Shown here one piece after another: positions 40,528 to 48,376 of a stretch of DNA of 51,380 nucleotides; positions within the stretch are counted from its first letter, which is position 1, and every line of letters starts with the position of its first letter. The position numbers were made by a program, and so were the translations under genes. Location of the stretch: the NCBI GenBank assembly GCA_002706405.1, contig PALN01000050.1, forward strand, positions 1 through 51,380. Reading direction: 5' to 3'. The stretch comes from Rhodospirillaceae bacterium (GTDB taxonomy: Bacteria; Pseudomonadota; Alphaproteobacteria; Rhodospirillales; Casp-alpha2). Under the pieces are notes generated by a model. That model made no database searches and was not told the origin of the DNA. It saw only the letters and a list, made by a program, of their open reading frames with translations.

Positions 40528-40749
40528 ATGAAATTTCTTCAATTCGCATTTGTCTTAATGTTCTGCGGATTCGCCGCCCCCACCGAAGCCTTGGCCTATA
40601 TCGACCCGGGTTCGGGCAGCGCGATCATGTCCTTCATTGTCGGGCTGCTGGTCGCCATTGGGCTGGCGGTGAAAACTTTCTGGTACAAGATCACGTCGTT
40701 GTTTTCGCGCAAGCCGCGCCCGGATGATGACCACAAGCCGAACGCCTAG
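40528..40749 (+). CDS. Small membrane protein of glycan loci (signal peptide plus one helix)
   Basis: A 73-residue protein. The first 23 residues look like a cleavable signal (ending FAAPTEALA), then YIDPGSGSAIMSF leads into a single membrane helix (about residues 32-50) and a short basic tail. YIDPGxG followed by a hydrophobic helix is a pattern that recurs in small proteins next to polysaccharide and sugar-nucleotide genes; the function is not known. A good AGGGGAAG Shine-Dalgarno precedes the ATG. The longer frame starting at 40438 is discarded as it lies across the previous gene. Confidence 0.65.
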   Translation: MKFLQFAFVLMFCGFAAPTEALAYIDPGSGSAIMSFIVGLLVAIGLAVKTFWYKITSLFSRKPRPDDDHKPNA

Positions 40750-40758
40750 GTTTTTACC

Positions 40759-43758
40759 ATGCGCTCAATGGATGTTTTTCTTCTAGGTGCCGGGCGCCCG
40801 TTCCGGGGCGAAAAGCCTGCGGCACTCAAAAACATCTTTCTCAATACACGGGCCATCGACTGGCAGGTCCATAGTTTTGATTCGATTGAGCGCGATGTCC
40901 GTTACCACTTCATCGGCGGCTATCATGTCGAAGAGGTCATCGCCTGTTACCCGGATTTGGGCGTAACGGTCGTCCCCGACTGGGAACAGCTTGGTGTCCT
41001 GAACACGCTATTGAACGCGCCGTTCGCCGGCCGGGACACCGTGGTCAGTTATACCGACACCGTGTTTCGCAAGAACGTCATCACGGACCTGCTTGCCGCA
41101 ACCGGCGATTTCGCCTTCGCCGTCGACACCTCGTGGAAGCGCCGCTATGCCCTGCGGTCCCAGGAAGACATCGATATCGCCGAGACGATTGAGCCCTCGG
41201 AATTCGGGGCCGGGTTCGACGGCCTTGCCGAATTTACCGGGCTGATGTTGTTCGGGCCCCGGGTCGTGGAGCATCTGACGACGCTTGATGCGGACGACGT
41301 CGGCAGCAATCTTCGAGACCTTGCCTTCCATCTCCGCGATCAGGGTTTCACCCCCAGCGTCATCGACGTCGAGGGAGATTGGGCGGAACTGAATGCGCCG
41401 GAGGACATTGCCAGATTCGTCCTGGGCACCAAGGCCGACACTTTGGCGCGCCTGGAACCGCTGGTCACGAAAAGCACGATCGCGGAACAGGAAAGCTTCA
41501 CGACCGAACAATGGGCTGACGACGAAGCGGGCGTGCTGGCGGACATCCGCAACAAGTTTCCCGGACAGAAACTCATCGTCCGCAGCAGCGCCTCCGCCGA
41601 GGATGGATGGACGTATTCCAATGCGGGCCGTTTCGAAAGCATCCTGAACGTGGATGGCAACGACCCCGATGCGTTGCGCGATGCGATTGGCAAGGTCATC
41701 GCCTCTTATCCGATCACCCGCTCGCTCAGCGATCAGGTCTTCGTCCAACCCTATGTCGGGGACATTCAATACGCCGGCGTCGTGTTTTCCCGCGGCCTGG
41801 AAACCGGCAGCCCTTACTATCTTTTCAACTTCAACGACGAGACCATGGGCACAAGCGGCATCACGAGCGGCCAGGCGGCGGACGACAGAACGATTTTCGT
41901 CAGCCGCTTCGATACGGGATCGCTCGCTAAGGTCGAACCCCGGCTGATGCCCATCCTGGATGCGGTCGTGGAATTGGAACAGCTTCTGGGATACGACAAG
42001 CTGGATGTCGAATTCGCGCTCACGAAATCCGGCGAGGTCTTTATTTTCCAGGTTCGCCCGATCACCATGGACCACAGCGCGTACGAAATCGAAGATGCAG
42101 TCCTGCACGAGACCCTCGAGAAGGATGCGGCCTTCTTCAGAAAAAGCCAGACGCCGCCGCCTTTCGTTCATGGCGCGGAAAATCTGTTCAGCAACATGTC
42201 GGACTGGAACCCGGCGGAGATCATCGGCGCCAAGCCCAAGCCGCTGGCATTCAGCCTATATCGCCATGTCATTACCAACGATATCTGGGCCCGCCAACGC
42301 GCCGAATTCGGATACCGCAACGTCGCACCTCATCCCTTGATCGTCTCGTTCAGCGGTCAGCCCTACGTCGATGTCCGGGCCAGTCTGAATTCGTTTATCC
42401 CGGCCGACCTGCCGGACGCCCTCGCCGAGAAGCTCGCCACCGCCTACATCCGGACCATCAAGCAACAGCCCCACTGTCACGACAAGATCGAGTTCGACGT
42501 GGTGTTCAGTGTTTGGACCCCGTCGTTTCAACGGGAGGCGGCGGCGCGTCTTGCGCCGCACGGCATCGATGCGGGCGAGATTGAAAAACTGGAGGTCGCG
42601 CTGAAGGCGCTGACCCGTAACGCCCTGACCCGGCTCGACCGTGACCTCGGCGCAATCGAATCACTCAGGGAACGCCACGACCGAATTGCCGGCTCGTCGC
42701 TGAACGCCCTCGATAAGCTGATCATGCTGATCGAGGATTGCCGGACCCACGGCACGCTGGCGTTCGCCCACGCCGCCCGGTCCGGCTTCGTCGCCACCAG
42801 TTTGTTGAAAAGTTTCGTTGCGGAAGGACTGCTTGAACGCCGCCGGCATGACGCCTTCCTGCAAAGCGTCGACACGGTTTCCCGGCAATTCATCGTCGAT
42901 CGCCATCGTGCCGGACAGAATAAGCTGAGCCGGGATGAGCTTTTGGAACGCTATGGCCATCTGCGGCCGGGGACCTACGAGATCACGATGCCCGCCTATT
43001 GGGAGCAGCCCGAAAAGTTCCTGGCCGCGCCCGAAACCGACTTGCCGCCCGAAACGGCACCGTTCGAGTTCACGGCCGAGGAAAACGCCGCGTTCGCCAG
43101 CGTGCTCGCCACCATGGAATCAGACATTTCGGCGGCCGATCTGGGCGCCTACCTGCGCCGGGCCATTCAATTGCGCGAGGCGGTCAAGTTCGAGTTTACC
43201 AGGAACATCGGCCGCGCCCTGGACCTGGGCGTCCGGCTGGGAGAAGAGATCGGCATATCGCGGTCCGATTTTTCCTATTTGGAATATGACGACCTGATGC
43301 AATTCAATCTGAATTTGGTTTCCGTCGATACGTTGCGCCGCCGGATCGCAGTCCGCAAAAAAGGGCACACCGTTTCACGGATGATCGAACTGCCGTCGGT
43401 CCTGCTGAGCGAAACCGACTTTCGGTGTTTCGAGCGCGGGAATTCCGAACCCAACTTCATCACCACCAACGAGGTCATCGCGAATATTCATGTTCTCGAC
43501 GGCGTCACGGAAGAGGACTTGAGTGGGCGGATCATCGTGATCAGTCAGGCGGACCCGGGATATGACTGGTTGATCGGCTATCCCATCGCCGGCCTGATCA
43601 CTAAGTTCGGCGGCGCCAATTCCCACATGGCGGTCCGGGCGGCCGAGGCCAACCTGCCGGCGGCGATCGGCGTGGGCGAAAAAATCTACAACAAGATCGT
43701 GAACATGAACCGGGTGCACCTGGATTGCGCCAATCGGACGATAAGCGAGGTCCCGTGA
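40759..43758 (+). CDS. Fusion of nucleotidyltransferase-like, PEP-synthase ATP-grasp and phosphohistidine domains
   Basis: A 999-residue three-part protein. Residues 1 to about 230 resemble a sugar/choline-phosphate nucleotidyltransferase: FLLGAGRPFRGEKPAAL, SYTDTVF, and VDTSWKRRYA..AETIEPSE, which parallels the 44384 gene product. Residues about 240-455 are the ATP-grasp domain of the pyruvate-phosphate dikinase family (LIVRSSASAEDGWTYSNAGRF near 272, FIFQVRPIT near 430). Residues about 905-985 are the swivelling phosphohistidine domain, GGANSHMAVRAAEANLP, with catalytic H956. Known relatives of the last two parts are PEP synthase and rifampin phosphotransferase, which use ATP to phosphorylate pyruvate or a hydroxyl through phospho-His. 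A 450-residue linker would hold the substrate site. It probably makes a phosphorylated small molecule for the next enzymes. Confidence 0.8.
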   Translation: MRSMDVFLLGAGRPFRGEKPAALKNIFLNTRAIDWQVHSFDSIERDVRYHFIGGYHVEEVIACYPDLGVTVVPDWEQLGVLNTLLNAPFAGRDTVVSYTDTVFRKNVITDLLAATGDFAFAVDTSWKRRYALRSQEDIDIAETIEPSEFGAGFDGLAEFTGLMLFGPRVVEHLTTLDADDVGSNLRDLAFHLRDQGFTPSVIDVEGDWAELNAPEDIARFVLGTKADTLARLEPLVTKSTIAEQESFTTEQWADDEAGVLADIRNKFPGQKLIVRSSASAEDGWTYSNAGRFESILNVDGNDPDALRDAIGKVIASYPITRSLSDQVFVQPYVGDIQYAGVVFSRGLETGSPYYLFNFNDETMGTSGITSGQAADDRTIFVSRFDTGSLAKVEPRLMPILDAVVELEQLLGYDKLDVEFALTKSGEVFIFQVRPITMDHSAYEIEDAVLHETLEKDAAFFRKSQTPPPFVHGAENLFSNMSDWNPAEIIGAKPKPLAFSLYRHVITNDIWARQRAEFGYRNVAPHPLIVSFSGQPYVDVRASLNSFIPADLPDALAEKLATAYIRTIKQQPHCHDKIEFDVVFSVWTPSFQREAAARLAPHGIDAGEIEKLEVALKALTRNALTRLDRDLGAIESLRERHDRIAGSSLNALDKLIMLIEDCRTHGTLAFAHAARSGFVATSLLKSFVAEGLLERRRHDAFLQSVDTVSRQFIVDRHRAGQNKLSRDELLERYGHLRPGTYEITMPAYWEQPEKFLAAPETDLPPETAPFEFTAEENAAFASVLATMESDISAADLGAYLRRAIQLREAVKFEFTRNIGRALDLGVRLGEEIGISRSDFSYLEYDDLMQFNLNLVSVDTLRRRIAVRKKGHTVSRMIELPSVLLSETDFRCFERGNSEPNFITTNEVIANIHVLDGVTEEDLSGRIIVISQADPGYDWLIGYPIAGLITKFGGANSHMAVRAAEANLPAAIGVGEKIYNKIVNMNRVHLDCANRTISEVP

Positions 43759-44387
43759 AGCGGATCGGTATCACCCAGCGGGTCGACATCGCGGCCAAGA
43801 CCGGCGAACGGCGGGATGCCCTGGATCAACGTTGGCACCTGTTCGCCAAGGAACTCGGCTGTCTGCTTTTCCCATTGCCCAACGTCGACGCAAGCGATGC
43901 CGAGGCACGATTGACCGCGCTCGACCTGGATGGATTGATCCTCAGCGGCGGAAATTCCCTATCCTATCTTGATCCGGCAGCACCCGACGCGGCGGCCGAA
44001 CGGGACCGCTTCGAAGCCGCCGCCATCCGATTCGCCATTGATCGCGGCATCCCCGTTCTCGGGGTCTGCCGGGGTATGCAGATGCTCAACCACTATTTCG
44101 GCGGACGCCTTCACCCCGTGCGCGGCCATGTGGCCTGTACCCATTCTCTGGACGTGGGCGAAGACTTCGCCCAAATGATCGCGGTCCCGGTCAACAGCTA
44201 TCACGACTGGGGCATTGCGGCGGACGGTCTGGCGGAGGCCCTGGTCCCGATCGCACAGGACGCCGACAAGAATGTGGAAGCCTTCATCCATGCCGATCTC
44301 AAGGTCGCGGGAATCATGTGGCATCCGGAACGCGAGGCCCCGTTCCGAATGACGGACATCACCCTGGTGGAGCGGTTTCTCGGATGA
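43755..44387 (+). CDS. Class I glutamine amidotransferase-like protein (PuuD-type)
   Basis: A 210-residue class I GATase-like protein related to gamma-glutamyl-GABA hydrolase (peptidase C26). The triad is complete: nucleophile C105 in LGVCRGMQM, H190 and E192 in MWHPERE. LILSGGNSLSYLDP is the family's oxyanion-region start. The GTG at 43755 overlaps the previous stop, and the alternative longer frame from 43725 lies inside the fusion gene. It could hydrolyse a gamma-glutamyl amide or supply ammonia to a partner. The GTGA and ATGA overlaps place it firmly in one operon with the dikinase fusion and the nucleotidyltransferase. Confidence 0.82.
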   Translation: MKRIGITQRVDIAAKTGERRDALDQRWHLFAKELGCLLFPLPNVDASDAEARLTALDLDGLILSGGNSLSYLDPAAPDAAAERDRFEAAAIRFAIDRGIPVLGVCRGMQMLNHYFGGRLHPVRGHVACTHSLDVGEDFAQMIAVPVNSYHDWGIAADGLAEALVPIAQDADKNVEAFIHADLKVAGIMWHPEREAPFRMTDITLVERFLG

Positions 44388-45172
44388 CGCGGGCGCTTAT
44401 TCTCGCGGCGGGAAAGGGCGAGCGCCTTCGTCCCCTGACGGACGACAAGCCGAAATGCCTGGTGCCGTTGCTGGGCATGTCGCTTTTAGAACGCCAGGCC
44501 GCCACCTTGCGCGGTTGCGGGATCGATACCATCCATGTCGCCACCGGTTATCGCGGCGATCAGATCGAGGCGCTTGGATTCGAGACCTCGCACAATGCGC
44601 GCTATGCAGAAACGAACATGGTCGAATCGCTGTTCTCCGCCCGCGCCTTCATGTCGGGCAGCACGGAAGATCTGATCATCGGTTACGGCGATATCGTCTA
44701 CGCCCCGCGCAATCTGTCGGCGCTCCTGGCCAGCAATGCCGATATCGCCCTGATGGTCGACCGCAACTGGCGGGCCTATTGGGACGCCCGCATGGATAAC
44801 CCGCTGGACGATGCCGAGACCATGTTGATCGACCCGTCGGGTCATGTCACGGAACTGGGCAAAAAGCCCGAGAACTACGATCAAATCCAGGCGCAGTACA
44901 CGGGTCTGATCAAGGTTCGGGGCGATCGCGTCGCCGCGGTGATCGAATTCTATGACGCCCTGGACCGCGACAAGACCTACGACGACCGGGATTTTTACAA
45001 CATGTACATGACCAGCTTTCTGCAATTGCTGATCGACGCGAACTGGCCCGTCGAGGCCGTCCGGGTCGACAACGGCTGGCTGGAAGTCGACACGGTCGAG
45101 GATTTGAAACTCTACGAATCCATGGCGGCCGCCGGTGAACTTGTGCGGTTCTACGACGCCCGGCCGGCATGA
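44384..45172 (+). CDS. Nucleotidyltransferase, LicC/phosphocholine-cytidylyltransferase-like
   Basis: A 262-residue NTP-transferase-fold enzyme. The nucleotide loop LILAAGKGERLRP and KPKCLVPL lie at residues 6-28. NMVESLFSA matches the N-x-x-S-L motif of LicC-type cytidylyltransferases, and YGDIVYAP holds the metal-binding Asp. NGWLEVDTVEDL near the C-terminus is the second conserved acidic site. CTP plus a phospho-alcohol is the expected substrate pair, but the alcohol (choline, glycerol, an aminoalkanol) is not known. It is ATGA-linked to the amidotransferase and to the phosphotransferase gene. Confidence 0.82.
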   Translation: MTRALILAAGKGERLRPLTDDKPKCLVPLLGMSLLERQAATLRGCGIDTIHVATGYRGDQIEALGFETSHNARYAETNMVESLFSARAFMSGSTEDLIIGYGDIVYAPRNLSALLASNADIALMVDRNWRAYWDARMDNPLDDAETMLIDPSGHVTELGKKPENYDQIQAQYTGLIKVRGDRVAAVIEFYDALDRDKTYDDRDFYNMYMTSFLQLLIDANWPVEAVRVDNGWLEVDTVEDLKLYESMAAAGELVRFYDARPA

Positions 45173-46299
45173 CCTTCATCCGTCATTTGCTGTCGGTCAT
45201 CCGTTTCATGCAGTTGCCGCGCGCGCAACGGCGGCTGGTGTTCTATTCCGAGGGGAAAAACTATTGGCCCCATCTGGAAGGCTTGGTTCGATCCTGCCTG
45301 GACGGGTTCGGGCTCCCGGTTCTTTATCTGACGTCCGATCCCGATGATCCCGGGCTCCTGCTGACGCATGAGCGGTTGTATTCATGCAACATCGGCGACC
45401 GCGCCGTTCGGACCTGGCTGTTCGCCAACCTGGACGCCGATGTGATGGTGACGACCACGCCTGACCTGGAAAATTTTCAACTGAAACGCTCCCGCCATCG
45501 CGTTCATTATGTCTACGTTCAGCATTCGATGGTCAGCCTGCACATGATCTACCGCACCGGGGCGTTCGACCATTTCGACACGATCTTCTGTGCCGGCCCC
45601 CATCATTGCCGGGAAGCCCGCGCGCTGGAAGAGCAGCGAAAAACACCGCCCAAGATTCTTGTCGAACACGGGTATGGGCGCCTCGCCGCCATCATCGCGG
45701 AGGCGAAAGCGCATCGTCAATCACGCGCGCAAAAAGATCCGTGCCGCGTGTTGGTCGCGCCGTCCTGGGGACCGAACGGCATCATTGAAACGAGAGGCGC
45801 CGAGTTGGTCGAGGTTCTGCTGGCCGCCGGGTTCGAGGTCATCCTCCGCCCCCACCCTCAGACCGCCCGCCTTGCCGGTGACACCCTGGCGCGGATTTCG
45901 GACCAACACGGTGGGAAAGCCCGGCTGCAGGTCGAAAACAACGTCGCCGGGCGGGATTCCCTGCATCGCTCCGACGTCATGATCAGCGACTGGTCGGGCG
46001 CGGCGTTGGAATACGCCCTTGGGCTGGAAAAGCCGGTGGTTTTCATCGACGTGCCGAGAAAGGTCAATAATCCCGAATACCGGAAAATCGACATCGACCC
46101 TATTGAAGTGACGATTCGTGAAAAGATCGGCACGATCGTCGATCCTTCGGATCTGGCCTCCCTGCCCGGGATAATTCGCGCGACCGTTTCGCAAGCGTCC
46201 AACGCCGAGACCCTCGCAAGCCTAAGGCAAGAGGTCGTCTTCAATATCGGGACCCAGGACGAGATCGGCGCGCGCTATCTGTCGCAACTGCTATCTTGA
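45169..46299 (+). CDS. CDP-glycerol glycerophosphotransferase-like protein (TagB/TagF type)
   Basis: A 376-residue GT-B-fold protein of the poly(glycerophosphate) transferase family. VQHSMVSLHMIYR (about residue 118), RPHPQT (about 227) and DVMISDWSGAALEYALGLEKP (about 268) are the typical blocks, the last two containing the catalytic His and the donor-binding Ser/Glu. It would transfer a phospho-alcohol from a CDP-activated donor to a glycan acceptor, forming a phosphodiester. A basic N-terminus (IRHLLSVIRFMQLPRAQRR) could bind the membrane face. It is preceded directly by the LicC-like gene, which supports CDP-X donor supply. Confidence 0.82.
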   Translation: MTFIRHLLSVIRFMQLPRAQRRLVFYSEGKNYWPHLEGLVRSCLDGFGLPVLYLTSDPDDPGLLLTHERLYSCNIGDRAVRTWLFANLDADVMVTTTPDLENFQLKRSRHRVHYVYVQHSMVSLHMIYRTGAFDHFDTIFCAGPHHCREARALEEQRKTPPKILVEHGYGRLAAIIAEAKAHRQSRAQKDPCRVLVAPSWGPNGIIETRGAELVEVLLAAGFEVILRPHPQTARLAGDTLARISDQHGGKARLQVENNVAGRDSLHRSDVMISDWSGAALEYALGLEKPVVFIDVPRKVNNPEYRKIDIDPIEVTIREKIGTIVDPSDLASLPGIIRATVSQASNAETLASLRQEVVFNIGTQDEIGARYLSQLLS

Positions 46300-46304
46300 A
46301 TCGC

Positions 46305-46326
46305 AGAGACCATTGCCTGGGTCTCT
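46305..46326 (+). other. 7-bp hairpin after the phosphotransferase gene
   Basis: AGAGACC and GGTCTCT pair over an 8-base loop, six bases after the stop of the TagF-like gene. No T-run follows. It may mark the 3' end of the preceding transcript unit or a pause within the 220-bp gap. Confidence 0.3.
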
Positions 46327-46436
46327 ACACATGATATTAAACCGGACTTCCCTGCCGGACTATTGGCGGCCTATGGCCGGCACCGCCGCCTTCGAACGGC
46401 GGAGTTCACCGACGCCGCCCCCGTTTTAGAAAAATT

Positions 46437-46462
46437 GGTGTCGGCGGGTCTCCCGCGACACC
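46437..46462. other. Strong 11-bp stem with T-tract on the minus-strand side
   Basis: GGTGTCGGCGGG and CCCGCGACACC pair over a TCT loop with one bulged G. An AAAAATT tract precedes the stem on the plus strand and no T-run follows, so read from the minus strand it has the form of an intrinsic terminator (stem followed by AATTTTTCT). No minus-strand gene reads into it, so it might stop antisense transcription or form part of the leader of the amidotransferase operon. Confidence 0.4.
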
Positions 46463-46519
46463 GGCCATCCAAACGTCCCATTCGGCATTCGACTGAAAAC
46501 AATGATTGGACCAAGATCG

Positions 46520-47677
46520 ATGTTTTTCCGCTGCAAATCCTGTCTGCTTCCGAACACCAAACCCGATCTGCACTTCGAAGGAGATACATGCCTTGCGTGC
46601 AAGTATCAGAAATACCACGAAGAAGAGATCGATTGGGGGGAGCGCCGAAAGGAATTCGACGAGCTGGTTTCCCAGATGAAGCGGTCGGATGATACCTACG
46701 ACTGCCTGATCGCGGTCAGCGGCGGCAAGGACAGCACCTATCAGGTCTACCTAGCGACACAAGTTGCCGGGCTGAAACCGCTGCTGGTCGCCTTTGAGCC
46801 GTCCCGTCCGACGGATGTAGGACGCCACAATCTCAAGGTCATGACGAATGCCTTCAATTGTGACCTGATCCAACTGCAGAAATCATCAACCTACCGGAAG
46901 CTCGCCCGCGCCGGGTTCGACTTGGTCGGCGACCATGAGTGGCCGAACCATGTGGGGATTTTCTGCTGGCCTGTTCGCATGGCACTGACGATGGGGATCA
47001 GCACCATCTTCTACGGCGAAGCCGGCGGCTACATCGGATTGGGCCGCTGGGAAAAGATCCAGTCCGAGAAGGAACTCACCCGCGAACACATCGAACAATA
47101 CGTGGGAATGAACGGACTGCGGCTCAGCGACATTCTTGAAACCGACGATTCGATCCAGAAGAAGGATGTCCTGCCTTATATCTATCCGAGCGAAGAAGAG
47201 CTGAAAAAGCTGAACATCACAGCCTACAACCTGGGCCACTTCTTCCCCTGGGACACCCAAGAGAACATCAAGCTCATTAAGAAGTACGGCTGGCGCCCGG
47301 CACCCGAGCGCACCGAGATGGATTTTGGAAACTGGGAAAGCATCGATTGCGGCTTTATGCCCATGCACCAGTATTTCAAATTCATCAAATACGGCTATTC
47401 GCGCGCGACCGATCACGCATCCTACGAACTTCGCCATAACCGTATGTCGAAGAAGCAGGCGATCGAATACATTCGCACCTACGACTGGCCGCTGCCGACA
47501 CGCTACTTCGAGGAATTTTTGGAGTTCCTGGACATCGACGAAGAATACTTTTTCAAGACCGTTGATCGTTTCGCCAATCCGTTGCTGTTCGAGACGGATG
47601 CCAACGGCAACTTCGTGCACATGTGGGACGGCAATCTCCTGCTCAAGGACGCCTGGTACGACAGTTTCGATTTCTAG
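46520..47677 (+). CDS. wbpG: N-acetyl sugar amidotransferase, WbpG/PseA family
   Basis: A 385-residue PP-loop ATP pyrophosphatase that converts an N-acetyl group on a sugar into an acetamidino group, using ammonia. The N-terminus carries CxxC (C5, C8) and CxxC (C24, C27), a probable zinc site. The PP-loop SGGKDS spans residues 67-72. The ATG at 46520 is chosen because it starts directly with FFRCKSC; an in-frame ATG at 46502 would add six residues. HisH- and HisF-like genes follow immediately, the usual ammonia-supplying partners in Pseudomonas O-antigen and Campylobacter flagellar glycan loci. Acetamidino groups fit a legionaminic- or pseudaminic-type sugar. Confidence 0.88.
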   Translation: MFFRCKSCLLPNTKPDLHFEGDTCLACKYQKYHEEEIDWGERRKEFDELVSQMKRSDDTYDCLIAVSGGKDSTYQVYLATQVAGLKPLLVAFEPSRPTDVGRHNLKVMTNAFNCDLIQLQKSSTYRKLARAGFDLVGDHEWPNHVGIFCWPVRMALTMGISTIFYGEAGGYIGLGRWEKIQSEKELTREHIEQYVGMNGLRLSDILETDDSIQKKDVLPYIYPSEEELKKLNITAYNLGHFFPWDTQENIKLIKKYGWRPAPERTEMDFGNWESIDCGFMPMHQYFKFIKYGYSRATDHASYELRHNRMSKKQAIEYIRTYDWPLPTRYFEEFLEFLDIDEEYFFKTVDRFANPLLFETDANGNFVHMWDGNLLLKDAWYDSFDF

Positions 47678-47689
47678 GGCGCCGATTTT

Positions 47690-48355
47690 ATGATTGGCAT
47701 CATCAACCTGGGTATCAACAACCTGTATTCGGTCGAACGCGCCGTGGCCCGCGTGGGGGCCGAGCACGAACTCGCCGACCCGGCCAGGTTGGACCGTTAC
47801 CGGCGGATCATCCTACCCGGCGTTGGGGCCTATGGCGCCGCCATGCAGGCCATCCGCGACCAGCACCTCGACACGCGGATCAAGGACTATGTCGCGGACG
47901 GCGGTTGGATTTTCGGAATTTGTCTGGGCATGCAACTGCTGTTTGATTTCAGTGTCGAAGGTGGGGAACAAGTCGGCGGCTTGGGCCTGATCGGCGGAAG
48001 CGTCGGGCGCTTGCCGGAAGATAACAGGAATCGTCTGCCGCATATCGGGTGGAACACCGTGAAGGTCACCCGCGACTCGCCGATCTTCCGCGACGTCGCC
48101 GCGGAGGAGTATTTTTACTTTCAGCATTCGTACGCCGTGCGCCCCAAAGACGACGACGTCGTCATCGCGACATCGACGCACGTCACCGACTTTCCCTGTG
48201 CCGTGCAACACGGGAATATTTTCGGCGTCCAGTTTCATCCCGAGAAAAGCTTTGCCAACGGTCTTGCCCTGCTGCATGCGTTCCTGGAGACCGAAGGCCC
48301 GGCGCCGGCTACGGGCATCCGAACGCCGCGTGAAACAAACACCGCCGATGTCTGA
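47690..48355 (+). CDS. hisH: HisH-family glutamine amidotransferase (glycan paralogue)
   Basis: A 221-residue glutaminase subunit of imidazole glycerol phosphate synthase type. Nucleophile C78 is in GICLGMQ, with H183 and E185 in QFHPEKS completing the triad. LPGVGAYGAAM and YFQHSY are standard HisH landmarks. It follows the WbpG-type gene by 12 bp (AGGG upstream of the ATG) and precedes HisF. It should release ammonia from glutamine for sugar amidine formation. Neighbouring his genes are absent, which argues against histidine biosynthesis. Confidence 0.9.
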   Translation: MIGIINLGINNLYSVERAVARVGAEHELADPARLDRYRRIILPGVGAYGAAMQAIRDQHLDTRIKDYVADGGWIFGICLGMQLLFDFSVEGGEQVGGLGLIGGSVGRLPEDNRNRLPHIGWNTVKVTRDSPIFRDVAAEEYFYFQHSYAVRPKDDDVVIATSTHVTDFPCAVQHGNIFGVQFHPEKSFANGLALLHAFLETEGPAPATGIRTPRETNTADV

Positions 48356-48376
48356 TTTCAGCCCGCAGCTTCCGAC

